Below are positions 25,649 to 33,666 of a stretch of 34,079 bases of DNA, piece after piece. Each line of letters begins with the position of its first letter. The stretch's first letter is position 1. The translations under genes and the position numbers were made by a program. Source of the stretch: Bacteroidetes bacterium HGW-Bacteroidetes-10 (GTDB taxonomy: Bacteria; Bacteroidota; Bacteroidia; Bacteroidales; UBA932); the NCBI GenBank assembly GCA_002842695.1, contig PHDT01000022.1, positions 1 to 34,079 on the forward strand, in the 5' to 3' direction. The notes under the pieces are model-generated. The model made no database searches and had not been told where the DNA came from. It worked only from the letters and a program-made list of their open reading frames with translations.

Positions 25649-26074
25649 TCAGTTAAAAAGGAATTGAAATATATTTTTTCTTGATTTAAAAGAATCAACT
25701 TGTGAAAATGTCTCGTTTGAATACTCATTTCCGTACCTGTTTATTTTAAGTGAGTTATAAATGCACCCCCAATCTGGTAAACCTCCAAAATTTCGGTCGT
25801 CTATAAATATATCTGCAAGAATTTTCCTGGGCTCATTAACAGAAGTGGGTTCAGGGTGATTTTTATTGACAGCATAGAAAATCAACCCTTTTGATTTACA
25901 GAATTCCACTGCTGTTTCAAGTTCTGCTCCTTCCCTCACTGTCCAGAGAATTACTCTGTGCTTCAGTTCACTTTGAATTAGCTTTATTGTTTCAATTGCA
26001 AACGGAATCTCCTTTCCAATTCCGGGATACCTGTTTTCTACAATTGTACCATCAAAATCTACTGCTATTATCAT
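25649..26074 (-). CDS. HAD-type phosphatase, BT0820-like
   Basis: The protein has 141 residues from the ATG at 26074, four bases after the kinase gene stop. An in-frame ATG at 26095 would overlap that gene and add seven residues before MIIAVDFDGT, so I chose the shorter form. The HAD nucleophile motif DFDGTIVENRYPGIGKEIPF is at the N-terminus, then LWTVREGAELE, YAVNKNHPEP and the acidic motif ADIFIDDRNFGGLPDWG. It has no cap domain of note, as in small Bacteroides BT0820-like enzymes. The last ~25 residues (from about YGNEYSN) are a polar extension. It is a soluble cytoplasmic phosphatase; a role in sugar-phosphate metabolism or in countering the adjacent kinase is only inference. Confidence 0.85.
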   Translation of the reverse strand: MIIAVDFDGTIVENRYPGIGKEIPFAIETIKLIQSELKHRVILWTVREGAELETAVEFCKSKGLIFYAVNKNHPEPTSVNEPRKILADIFIDDRNFGGLPDWGCIYNSLKINRYGNEYSNETFSQVDSFKSRKNIFQFLFN

Positions 26075-26078
26075 AATG

Positions 26079-28436
26079 TTAAGCTTTATAACCATATTTA
26101 TATCTGTAAGAATAACTATATGAATACTTGTAACCGTATTTATAGTTTCCGGACTTTCCAGAATTGCTTGTCTGGTTTAGTACAACTGCAATATTGTGAA
26201 GTCTCTTTTCTCTGTGAATGCTATTTATAAATGAGATTGTGTCTTTTTCTGAAAAATTCTCCCTGATTACGAAGATTGAAGCATCTGCATATTTTGAAAT
26301 TATAAAAGTGTCTGAAACCAGACCTACAGGAGCAGAGTCGATAATTATGTAATCATAAATATCTTTTAGTAAATCAATAAGTTCGCCAACCCTAGGCTTT
26401 GCCAGGAGTTCGTTAGGATTAGGTGGAATTGGCCCGGTTTGTATTGCATCAAAATTATCACCGATTGGCTCGATTATTTCTGAAGGATTGTCAATAATAC
26501 CAGCTAAATATGATGTTAATCCTTTTTTGCTTTTTTCAATTCCTAAGGTATTTGATATTTGAGGGTTGCGAATGTCAGCACCAACTAAGACAACTTTTTT
26601 ATCAATAAGTGAAAGTGATTTAGCAAGATTTGCTGCAATAAATGTTTTTCCCTCTTTTGAAATTGTGGAAGTCACCAGTATTACACGCTGATTCTCTTCG
26701 CTGGTCATAAACATTAGGTTATTCCTTAAAGTTCTGAACATCTCGTTAACCGGAGAGGTATTATTTGCCTGAACTACAATCCGGTTATTTTGATTTTCAA
26801 ATTCCTTCACAATTGCTATATCTCCTACAGTACTAACCTCTTTCAATTTGCTGAGATCTCCCATCCCCTCTATTTTTGTATAAAACATGGATTTTAAATA
26901 GAGTAAACCGGCCGGTAAGACAACACTAACTACAAGGAAAGCAAGCATAACCATAGACTTTCTTGGTTCGACCGGATTACTACCACCTCTTGGCTGTTCA
27001 ATAATTTTCGCTTTTGGAGCAACAGCAGCTTGTGTAAGATTGGTCTCTTCTCTTTTCTGGAGGAGATATATGAAGAGATTTGACTTGACCTCTTGCTGCC
27101 GTAAAATCTCTGTGTACTCTCTGTCAACTGTTGGCAGTCGTTTAATTAAATTGCTGTTAGTTGTATTTTCTCTTTCAAGATCTCTGAGTGCAATTGTAGA
27201 AGCATTAATTTCATTATTAAGTGAAGACTGAATATTATGCAATAGATTTTTAGTCTGTGAATTCATCTGAATTAATACCGGATTGTTTTCTGAGGAAGAA
27301 TTCTCAATTCGGTTTTTTTCAATCAGCATTTCGTTGTATCTCTTAATAACTGAATTTAAACCGGCGTCCTTGATTCCAAGATTTGGAATTAGTTTACTTT
27401 TATTATCCTGATTAGAAATGAATTCCTTTATATACCCGAGTAAATTCATCTGGGTCTCAATCTCCAGTCTCTGAGTATTGAAGTCGTCAGTCTGTTTAAG
27501 ATAACTTTCCACTTGAGTTGGAATATCTGCAATCTTGTTTTCTCTACGGAAAGATTCAACCTGATTCTCTACCTGTCCCAGTTCTGATGCGATCTCCTTA
27601 AGTCTCTCCTCTATGAAGACTGCAGTGTTGAACGAAATCATATTTTTATCCTTGATTGCATCCTTGTTATATTCATTAATTAGTGCTGCCAGAAAATCTG
27701 TTCCCTTCTCTCTGTTTTCACTTTTAAGAATAAGATTTAATTGAGAAGATTGTTTGGTTGAGGTTGCAATGTTAAGATTCGAAAGTATATTTCTTGCAAG
27801 TTCATATGGATTTTGTATTGTTGCTATTATAATAGCCTGTTTATCTGTTAAATACTTTGTTGGCTCGATATAGAACTTCCCAATTGAAAGATTAATATAG
27901 CCGGGAAGAATGGTCAAGGTAGTTTTATCTGAATACTTTTCGCCATCCTTATAATATTCACTTTCAATTAGTGTGGTACTCTTATCCTTTCGGATATGAA
28001 AATTTATACTTACCGGTATTTTATCGGGTTCAATATTCTCCCATCTTACGTAGTATGGTGATGATTTATATAAATCCGGCGCATAGAATAAACCGTATCT
28101 TTTCTCATTTCTGTATGATGTGTATAGTTCAAGTGAGGTAACAACTTTGGTTATGAAATCAACAGATTTTAATGTCCCAATTTCATTGTCAATATTATTT
28201 GTCCCACCGTTTAATCCAATGTCCTGAAGTAACAGCATCTCTTCTGGAGCTGTTTTTTCCTGTTTGATTATTACGGATGCGGATATTTCGTAAAGTGGAG
28301 TTAATTTTTTGACATACAGAAATCCTGCTAGACAAAAAATTACCACAGATATTGCAAAAATGTACCAGTACCTAAGTAAATACTGGATAATTTCAATTAT
28401 ATCAATTTCTTGTTCCTGGTGCTCTTGCTGGTTCAT
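26079..28436 (-). CDS. wzc: Wzc-like polysaccharide co-polymerase / tyrosine autokinase
   Basis: A 785-residue BY-kinase. N-terminal Wzz domain (EIDIIEIIQYLLRYWYIFAI) with span 1 at about 24-42, a long periplasmic coiled-coil part (about 240-470), span 2 at about 494-514, then the cytosolic kinase. In the kinase: NEMFRTLR (E-x2-R-x2-R oligomerisation motif, 564-571), Walker A TSTISKEGKT (589-598), Walker A' VVLVGADIRNP (615-625) and Walker B YIIIDSAP (696-703). The tail has ten tyrosines at every second position from 765 to 783 (YKYGYKYSYSYSYRYKYGY). Cyclic phosphorylation of such a cluster controls oligomer state and export in Wzc. It follows the Wza-like gene by six bases. No BY-kinase phosphatase gene (Wzb or PHP type) is seen nearby, unless the HAD protein serves. 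Confidence 0.93.
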   Translation of the reverse strand: MNQQEHQEQEIDIIEIIQYLLRYWYIFAISVVIFCLAGFLYVKKLTPLYEISASVIIKQEKTAPEEMLLLQDIGLNGGTNNIDNEIGTLKSVDFITKVVTSLELYTSYRNEKRYGLFYAPDLYKSSPYYVRWENIEPDKIPVSINFHIRKDKSTTLIESEYYKDGEKYSDKTTLTILPGYINLSIGKFYIEPTKYLTDKQAIIIATIQNPYELARNILSNLNIATSTKQSSQLNLILKSENREKGTDFLAALINEYNKDAIKDKNMISFNTAVFIEERLKEIASELGQVENQVESFRRENKIADIPTQVESYLKQTDDFNTQRLEIETQMNLLGYIKEFISNQDNKSKLIPNLGIKDAGLNSVIKRYNEMLIEKNRIENSSSENNPVLIQMNSQTKNLLHNIQSSLNNEINASTIALRDLERENTTNSNLIKRLPTVDREYTEILRQQEVKSNLFIYLLQKREETNLTQAAVAPKAKIIEQPRGGSNPVEPRKSMVMLAFLVVSVVLPAGLLYLKSMFYTKIEGMGDLSKLKEVSTVGDIAIVKEFENQNNRIVVQANNTSPVNEMFRTLRNNLMFMTSEENQRVILVTSTISKEGKTFIAANLAKSLSLIDKKVVLVGADIRNPQISNTLGIEKSKKGLTSYLAGIIDNPSEIIEPIGDNFDAIQTGPIPPNPNELLAKPRVGELIDLLKDIYDYIIIDSAPVGLVSDTFIISKYADASIFVIRENFSEKDTISFINSIHREKRLHNIAVVLNQTSNSGKSGNYKYGYKYSYSYSYRYKYGYKA

Positions 28437-28442
28437 GTTGGA

Positions 28443-29252
28443 TTACCTGAGAATTGTGATAAGTAAAGTGGCAATTGAGATCATTGTAGATACTATGGAT
28501 AGGCTGAATGTCTCAGCTGAGCCAATTCCGGCAGCTCTCGCCTTCGCTTTGTTTGGCTCAACGTAGATAACATCATTCTGTTTCAAATAGTATTGATCTG
28601 CCCTGTAAAGCAATTCAACATTTTGAAGGTCAATTAAAATAACATCTTTTTTCCCATTTTCTCCCTCGCGCAAAACCTTAACATTATCTCGCTTACCATA
28701 TATTGTCAGATCACCAGCCATGGCAAGAGCATCAAAAATTGTACATTGTTCATCTGTTACTATAAAGCTCCCTGGCCTGTTTACCTCTCCCAGAACAGCA
28801 ATTTTAAAATTTTTCAGCCTTACATTAATTACAGGAACCTCTTTTATATACCGAGGATAAATTTCATTTTTTATCTTTTCCTGAAGTTCACTCCTGGTTT
28901 GACCGGCTGCCATTATTTTTCCAACTACCGGGAAAATTATATATCCATCCTTATCAATAATGTATGTCTGGAGTTCGGCCCCAGATATAGTCCCGCCTTG
29001 CATTGTTACTCCGCTTCCTGCACTAGACCCGATATTAAAAGGTGCAGCAGATTCCGGGACAGAAGTATTGACGGAAATTGTTAATATGTCTTTTGGAGAT
29101 AGTTTGATTTCGGAATATATATTGTCAGTGAAATCTCTTTCAATATTTAATGGATTTGAAACTGACAGGTAAGACACTTTGTTTGAGACTGTACACGAAG
29201 ACAATGAAAGTTCGCAAAACACAACAAAAAGTACTACTGGTTTGTTATTCAT
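28443..29252 (-). CDS. Wza-like polysaccharide export lipoprotein
   Basis: A 269-residue outer-membrane lipoprotein: signal with lipobox LSLSSC (Cys20), Poly_export domain about 48-140 (IKLSPKDILTISVNTSVPES, YIIDKDGYIIFPVVGKI), one SLBB unit from about 150 (KIAVLGEVNRPGSFIVTDEQ ... ALAMAGDLTIYGKRDNVKVL), and a C-terminal hydrophobic helix (about 248-267) that would cross the outer membrane as in Wza. It is the first gene of the second export operon and pairs with the Wzc-like protein. It is far shorter than the six-SLBB protein of the other operon. I saw no clean TAnnTTTG promoter upstream. Confidence 0.92.
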   Translation of the reverse strand: MNNKPVVLFVVFCELSLSSCTVSNKVSYLSVSNPLNIERDFTDNIYSEIKLSPKDILTISVNTSVPESAAPFNIGSSAGSGVTMQGGTISGAELQTYIIDKDGYIIFPVVGKIMAAGQTRSELQEKIKNEIYPRYIKEVPVINVRLKNFKIAVLGEVNRPGSFIVTDEQCTIFDALAMAGDLTIYGKRDNVKVLREGENGKKDVILIDLQNVELLYRADQYYLKQNDVIYVEPNKAKARAAGIGSAETFSLSIVSTMISIATLLITILR

Positions 29253-29468
29253 ATGAAATTTTTCACTTTGTAGGTTTTATAGAACTCTAACTATTAGATT
29301 AAGCTTTAGCAATACGAAAATATCTGAAATAAAGGATATTGCGAATTATTTATATATGAATTGCATTGCTTATAAATAGGGCAACTAGGAAACTTCAGGT
29401 TCGAATTAGGGGAGAAATAGGGGATATTAAGGGAAAAATTGTTAAAATAGTAGTGTTAATAAGTTTTA

Positions 29469-29538
29469 TTACACAAATTTGATTTGATGCATATTTATAT
29501 AAAAATCATTATATCAGTATCATACTTAATTTGTGTAA
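29469..29538. promoter_or_regulatory. Inverted repeat, possible operator
   Basis: TTACACAAATT (29469-29479) and its exact complement AATTTGTGTAA (29528-29538) are separated by 48 bases, with centres 59 bp apart. It sits in the divergent region, about 90-160 bp before the kelch-TM gene. Two half-sites for a dimeric or looping regulator would look like this; a long-loop hairpin is the alternative. Confidence 0.45.
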
Positions 29539-29590
29539 ATAGTGAAATACAATGCAGCTAATATTCTTTTATCTAGGTTCTTTTATTAAC

Positions 29591-29598
29591 TAAATTTG
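29591..29598 (+). promoter_or_regulatory. Possible -7 box of the kelch-TM gene
   Basis: TAAATTTG matches TAnnTTTG, 30 bases before the ATG at 29629. No TTTG is seen at the -33 distance, so the call is tentative. Confidence 0.4.
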
Positions 29599-29628
29599 AA
29601 TCAATTATTTAGGTAGGGAGAGTTTCAG

Positions 29629-30999
29629 ATGAAGTCGAATTTTTTAAGATCAGTACTATTTGTGTTTATTTTTATAAATACACAAAACACATTATTTTCA
29701 GAGGAAATCAATATTGGATTTTTTCAGGAAAGTATAAATAATGGTAATAATCAGAGCAAAGCTGTCTTGAGTACACTTACAGATTGTCTGTTTTTCTTAC
29801 AGAACGACACTTTAAGAATCGTGAATTTAAGCAATTTTGAAGTGTTGAAGTCAATCAAATTGAGAATCCCTGAGCAAGTGCATATTAACGATTATGTAAT
29901 GCTTATTTCTGCTGACAGATTGTTCTTTGTAAATGATCATGGCGGAGAAGTTTATCAATTATCTTCCGATAGTTTGGTTCGTAAGGACAATTCTTATTCT
30001 CATAAGATGCAGATAGCATCCAATACCTTTATTTTTAACGGAACTATTTACCGATACGGAGGTTATGGGTTCTGGTCTGCAAGAAATATTATTACTTTTT
30101 TTGATATAACTTCAAGAAACTGGGAGATTTTGCAACCTGTAGGTTCTGCGGAGATTCCGGTTGGAAATTATGATGGTTTTTTATTTCAAACAGACTCTGT
30201 TTGGTACTTTTTTGGCGGTAAATACATTGATCCTCGATTTCCTCTGGAGCCAAAAAAATATAATCAAATTTGGGAATTTAATATCAAGAAATTGAAGTGG
30301 ACAAAGCTTGGTGATTATACACCTTCCTCATTTGTTATTTCTAAAACTGTCAAATACAGGAATCGTGCGCTTATAGTTGCAAAAGATAAATTTCTTTTGC
30401 TGGATATTGTTGCAAATAATGTATCAGTCTATGAAAATTCATTTATTGATGATAATTTGAAACACATATTTTTCCATAAGGGATATTTTTATTTAATTGA
30501 GTCAAAGTCTTCTGATAAGGAATACGTTCTAAGCAAAATTGATGAGAACGATTTTCTGGGAAAATTAGTTGATGAAAAACCATTTTATAAGAATGAATCG
30601 AATAATCTGCTTAAATGGGTTTTAATATCTAGTATATTCTTACTCATTGTCATTTTTGTTTATCATTTTAAATTCAGGAATAAGGGTAGAATACGCGTGG
30701 AATCAAAATCTCTTGCTTTGGGTGATGTGACTATTGATATAAGCGAAGAGATGTGTATTGTTTTAAAGATTTTATTAAAGAACGATGAAGTTTCTACTGG
30801 AACTTTACTTGACTCAATTAAGAAGGAAAATCTACACCCTACACAGAATTTAAGAATTCTTCATAATTTAATTTGCGAGCTTAATCTAAAGCTTATGCTG
30901 CTGACTAAATCTGATTTGGACATTATTTCAGTAATAAAGTCAGATACAGATAAGAGGATTAAAGTATACAAAATTGACAAAACTTACTTTGATTTTTAG
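29629..30999 (+). CDS. Kelch-like sensor with single TM and possible DNA-binding cytosolic tail
   Basis: The protein has 456 residues; the ATG is preceded by a purine-rich AGGGAGAG. The signal peptide is about 1-24 (VLFVFIFINTQNTLFS). An extracytoplasmic beta-propeller-like part covers about 25-320, with kelch-type strands (IFNGTIYRYGGYGFWSARNI, VWYFFGGKYIDPRF, IWEFNIKKLKWTKLG). A single span is at about 330-347 (VLISSIFLLIVIFVYHF). The ~108-residue cytosolic tail starts with basic residues, then has LALGDVTIDISEEMCIVLKI, LLKNDEVSTGTLLDSIKKEN, NLRILHNLICELN and a final VYKIDKTYF strand; the strand-helix-helix-helix-hairpin order resembles an OmpR/winged-helix fold. The DNA-binding role is inferred. 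It is divergent from the export operon and convergent with ubiX. Confidence 0.75.
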   Translation: MKSNFLRSVLFVFIFINTQNTLFSEEINIGFFQESINNGNNQSKAVLSTLTDCLFFLQNDTLRIVNLSNFEVLKSIKLRIPEQVHINDYVMLISADRLFFVNDHGGEVYQLSSDSLVRKDNSYSHKMQIASNTFIFNGTIYRYGGYGFWSARNIITFFDITSRNWEILQPVGSAEIPVGNYDGFLFQTDSVWYFFGGKYIDPRFPLEPKKYNQIWEFNIKKLKWTKLGDYTPSSFVISKTVKYRNRALIVAKDKFLLLDIVANNVSVYENSFIDDNLKHIFFHKGYFYLIESKSSDKEYVLSKIDENDFLGKLVDEKPFYKNESNNLLKWVLISSIFLLIVIFVYHFKFRNKGRIRVESKSLALGDVTIDISEEMCIVLKILLKNDEVSTGTLLDSIKKENLHPTQNLRILHNLICELNLKLMLLTKSDLDIISVIKSDTDKRIKVYKIDKTYFDF

Positions 31000-31001
31000 T
31001 C

Positions 31002-31018
31002 AGATCAATCAAAGATCT
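31002..31018. terminator. Weak hairpin between convergent genes
   Basis: AGATC (31002-31006) and GATCT (31014-31018) pair in the 28-bp gap between the kelch-TM and ubiX stops. The stem is only 5 bp and the downstream run TATTGTCTTTT is imperfect, so it is a weak terminator candidate at best. Confidence 0.3.
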
Positions 31019-31027
31019 TATTGTCTT

Positions 31028-31585
31028 TTAATGTTTTGCAAGCCACTTTTCATTGTCATCTAACATTGAAACTCCTGCGATAGCCAGTATCCTGTTAATA
31101 AACCTTCCTATTACCTCTTCCAGGTCTTTGGGGTTGGTATAGAAGGAGGGGGAGGCGGGGGCGATAATGGCGCCGGCCTCGGTGAGGGTGGTCATGTTGC
31201 GCAGGTGGATGAGGGAATAGGGGGTCTCGCGGGGGACGATTATCAGCCTTTTTCTCTCCTTAAGCTGAACGTCGGCGATGCGGCAGATGAGGTCGTCACT
31301 GGTTCCGGCGGCGATCCGGCCTATGGTTCCCATTGTGCAGGGGATGATGATGAAGACGTCTGCGGCGTTGGAGCCTGAGGCGTTACGGTTGTAGTAGGTG
31401 TTGTTGGGGATGAGGCCGGCGGGGAGAGCCGCGCCGGTCTCCGCGGGGTAAACTTGCCGGGCTGTGTCGGTGAAGACAATGTCTGTCTCAACTGACTGGT
31501 TTGCCTGCAGCTCTCTTATTATATATTGTGCGTAAATCTGGCCCGATGCACCGGTTACGCCTATCGCTACTCGTTTTTTTGTCAT
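31028..31585 (-). CDS. ubiX: Flavin prenyltransferase UbiX
   Basis: A 185-residue protein of normal UbiX length. It makes prenylated FMN from FMN and dimethylallyl phosphate, the cofactor of UbiD-type decarboxylases. Visible motifs are the N-terminal flavin-binding VAIGVTGASGQIYAQ, PCTMGTIGRIAAGTSDDLI (cf. PCSMxTLxxIAxGxxDNLL), ADVQLKERKRLIIVPRETP and NMTTLTEAGAIIAPASPSFY. These are well conserved, so the call is firm. No ubiD-like gene is in the window. It starts nine bases after the ATPase gene stop and is probably co-transcribed with it. Confidence 0.95.
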   Translation of the reverse strand: MTKKRVAIGVTGASGQIYAQYIIRELQANQSVETDIVFTDTARQVYPAETGAALPAGLIPNNTYYNRNASGSNAADVFIIIPCTMGTIGRIAAGTSDDLICRIADVQLKERKRLIIVPRETPYSLIHLRNMTTLTEAGAIIAPASPSFYTNPKDLEEVIGRFINRILAIAGVSMLDDNEKWLAKH

Positions 31586-31594
31586 CTTATACTG

Positions 31595-32692
31595 TTAGTT
31601 CCCGAAATACTTCTCCTTCATCCAGGTCCTGAAAAGCGGGTCAAGAAAATCGGCCCCCTTCTTGGTAAACTCAATAATCTCTTTTTTCTCCAGCGCCTCC
31701 TTGAGCCTGTTCACATTGGCCGACGACTGCAGTTCATATTTGCTCATTGTCTCGGCCGCGCTCAGTTTTTCGGCCCCGTCCAGAATAGCCTTGAGCATGT
31801 TAAGCTGAAAAATACTCAGCCTGCTTGTAATAAGTCTGAATCTGTATGAATGCAGCTCCATTAAGAGCTGAAAAGCCTGATTTATAATGCTCTCCATCAG
31901 GTATCCCCTTGTAAGGCCGAATGCTGTATCTGCCAGTTGCTGAGTATACCACGGGTGTCCGTCGGTAAGTGAATAGATATGCTGAGCAAGCTCTTTGGGA
32001 ACAACCCTGCCGGCTTTTAGAAAACTTCTGATAATGTGCTCGGTAAAGTTTCTTTCGTCGATTTTGGAGAGTTTGACTCTCTGAGCCATGTTGTAGAAGA
32101 ATTTCCTTCTTTCGAAAATCTCTTTCATGGCATTCACAAAAGAGCCTGAAAAAATCATTGATGTCCTTCTTTTTGGCTGATCTTCAAGGAATTCTCCGTC
32201 TCTGTTTTTGCCCAAAAGGTCCAGGCATGCCTGTTCAAATCCCTTAAGAGCTTTGTCCGGATCGTCAAAGTGGAGTATCTCCTGAAACTCCTCAATATAA
32301 ACGACAAGGTAGCAACCTGCTTCCTCTGCAAGGCTCTCTGCCAGAATAAGCAATTCCGACGGTGAACCAAGGCTTCCTTCGAGTGACCTGTTTGCTGTTC
32401 CCGGGGTAGTCGTTTTAAACGTTTCAATAAGTGCTTCACCTAGTTTACGGTAAAGTACCTCTTCTGTTCGTACATTGAACAGATTAATGTTACACACTTT
32501 AAATTTGTGTGAATCGCTTTTCAGCTTTTGAAAGGTTTGCTGAATAAATGACTGCTTTCCGCTCTTGGCGGGCTCGTAGATCACTGCGCATTTCTGCTCC
32601 TTAATAAGACTGCTGAGCTGATTAATCTCGCTGGTTCGTGCAATGAAATCGGACCCCGTAACGATATTGTTATATATGAAAGGTGAGTCCAT
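31595..32692 (-). CDS. AAA/STAND-like ATPase with atypical P-loop
   Basis: A 365-residue soluble protein. Residues 8-60 are typical of the bacterial/archaeal 'ATPase' family (DFIARTSEINQLSSLI, then the P-loop). The P-loop reads YEPAKSGKQS (39-48): Lys46 is kept but the following Thr is Gln. Walker B-like YLVVYIEEFQEIL is at about 127-139, followed by a sensor-type strand TSMIFSGSFVNAM and RMxLxxI-like motif RVKLSKIDERNF. A winged-helix lies near the end (about 300-350: LSAAETMSKYELQSSANVNR, then LEKKEIIEF) and the protein ends DPLFRTWMKEKYF. Its partner and role are unknown. It is co-directional with ubiX, nine bases apart. Confidence 0.8.
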   Translation of the reverse strand: MDSPFIYNNIVTGSDFIARTSEINQLSSLIKEQKCAVIYEPAKSGKQSFIQQTFQKLKSDSHKFKVCNINLFNVRTEEVLYRKLGEALIETFKTTTPGTANRSLEGSLGSPSELLILAESLAEEAGCYLVVYIEEFQEILHFDDPDKALKGFEQACLDLLGKNRDGEFLEDQPKRRTSMIFSGSFVNAMKEIFERRKFFYNMAQRVKLSKIDERNFTEHIIRSFLKAGRVVPKELAQHIYSLTDGHPWYTQQLADTAFGLTRGYLMESIINQAFQLLMELHSYRFRLITSRLSIFQLNMLKAILDGAEKLSAAETMSKYELQSSANVNRLKEALEKKEIIEFTKKGADFLDPLFRTWMKEKYFGN

Positions 32693-32727
32693 GGCTAAAT
32701 TATAAAATTGTTAGTAAAAGGGTATTA

Positions 32728-32735
32728 CAAATTTA
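32728..32735 (-). promoter_or_regulatory. Possible -7 box of ATPase-ubiX operon
   Basis: On the minus strand TAAATTTG (32735-32728) matches TAnnTTTG, 36 bases before the ATPase ATG. The -33 region reads TGTTC, a poor match to TTTG. It forms a divergent pair with the rplU promoter. Confidence 0.45.
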
Positions 32736-32817
32736 AGAACATTTATGTAATATTGAACAGATTATCTCTTTTTTTTCATGGTCGGCCCAAATTACTTTTC
32801 ATAACTTTACCGGAAGT

Positions 32818-32849
32818 TTTGGATAATATAAAAGAATCATTTATATTTG
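32818..32849 (+). promoter_or_regulatory. Bacteroidetes-type promoter of rplU-rpmA
   Basis: TTTG (32818-32821), a 20-base spacer and TATATTTG (32842-32849) match the Bacteroidetes consensus TTTG-N19-21-TAnnTTTG. Initiation a few bases further on gives a ~90-nt leader before the rplU ATG. A small GTTAC/GTAAC inverted repeat in the leader could take part in regulation. Confidence 0.75.
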
Positions 32850-32945
32850 TCGACCCAAAAAGTAAACACAAAGATTGTCAAGCTATTGATTAAGAGTTAC
32901 TTAAGTATGTAACCGCTTGCAGTCAATAATAATAAAAATTATTTT

Positions 32946-33254
32946 ATGTACGCAATTGTAGATATTGCAGGACAGCAATTTAAAGTAGAGAAGGACAAAA
33001 AGATTTTTGTTAACCGTCTTCACGCTGAGGAAGGAGCATCTTTGAATTTTGAGAAGGTACTTCTGATTGACAATGAAGGCGCAGTGAAGGTTGGTTCTCC
33101 TTATGTTGAGGGATCGGTTGTAAAAGCTACCGTTCTCGAGCACCTGAAAGGCAAGAAGGTTATCGTTTTCAAAAAGAAACGCCGTAAAGGTTACACTAAG
33201 AAAAACGGTCACCGTCAGTACCTGACACAAATTCAGATTGAGGAGATTGCTTAA
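32946..33254 (+). CDS. rplU: 50S ribosomal protein L21
   Basis: A 102-residue protein, normal length. MYAIVDIAGQQFKVEKDKKI at the start and the C-terminal VFKKKRRKGYTKKNGHRQYL are the L21 hallmarks; the latter contacts 23S rRNA. It is first in the usual rplU-rpmA pair, with a good promoter and a ~90-nt leader. Confidence 0.98.
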   Translation: MYAIVDIAGQQFKVEKDKKIFVNRLHAEEGASLNFEKVLLIDNEGAVKVGSPYVEGSVVKATVLEHLKGKKVIVFKKKRRKGYTKKNGHRQYLTQIQIEEIA

Positions 33255-33331
33255 TTTCTGATTCGGAAACAAATAAGCAGGTTTCCACTTAAAAATCAGT
33301 TAATAATCATTTAAGAAAAATTTTTTAGACT

Positions 33332-33607
33332 ATGGCACATAAGAAAGGCGTCGGTAGTTCGAAGAACGGACGCGAATCACACAGTAAACGACTTGGCGTA
33401 AAGCTTTTTGGCGGACAGTACGCCAAAGCCGGTAACATTCTGGTACGCCAGAGAGGTACCGTTCACAACCCAGGCGAAAATGTAGGCATCGGTGTAGACC
33501 ATACCCTGTTTGCACTCATCGACGGTGTAGTTACCTTCAAAAAGAAAGTGAACAACAAATCATATGTTTCAGTACTACCCCTCCCACAGGTAACTGCCGA
33601 AGCATAA
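33332..33607 (+). CDS. rpmA: 50S ribosomal protein L27
   Basis: A 91-residue protein, normal length. It begins [16 protein letters not shown] directly, without the N-terminal leader that Firmicutes L27 carries and cleaves. [20 protein letters not shown] and [20 protein letters not shown] are standard. It follows rplU by 77 bp and ends 30 bases before a strong terminator. Confidence 0.98.
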   Translation: MAHKKGVGSSKNGRESHSKRLGVKLFGGQYAKAGNILVRQRGTVHNPGENVGIGVDHTLFALIDGVVTFKKKVNNKSYVSVLPLPQVTAEA

Positions 33608-33630
33608 CGATCAACTTCACCAGCAAAATT

Positions 33631-33662
33631 AAAAAAAGCACTCCATTAGGGGTGCTTTTTTT
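33631..33662 (+). terminator. Rho-independent terminator after rpmA
   Basis: GCACTCC (33638-33644), loop ATTA, GGGGTGC (33649-33655), with one G-T wobble, then seven T. The preceding A-run extends the stem and makes it bidirectional in form. Confidence 0.9.
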
Positions 33663-33666
33663 GTTT

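Larger units (their letters stand above)
29253..29628. other. 376-bp divergent intergenic region
   Basis: It separates the leftward second export operon from the rightward kelch-TM gene. No gene is visible. It contains a long 11-bp inverted repeat (29469-29538), a purine-rich block with three AGGGG/AAGGG runs (29408-29434) and a possible -7 box for the rightward gene; these are the likely control sites. Confidence 0.6.
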
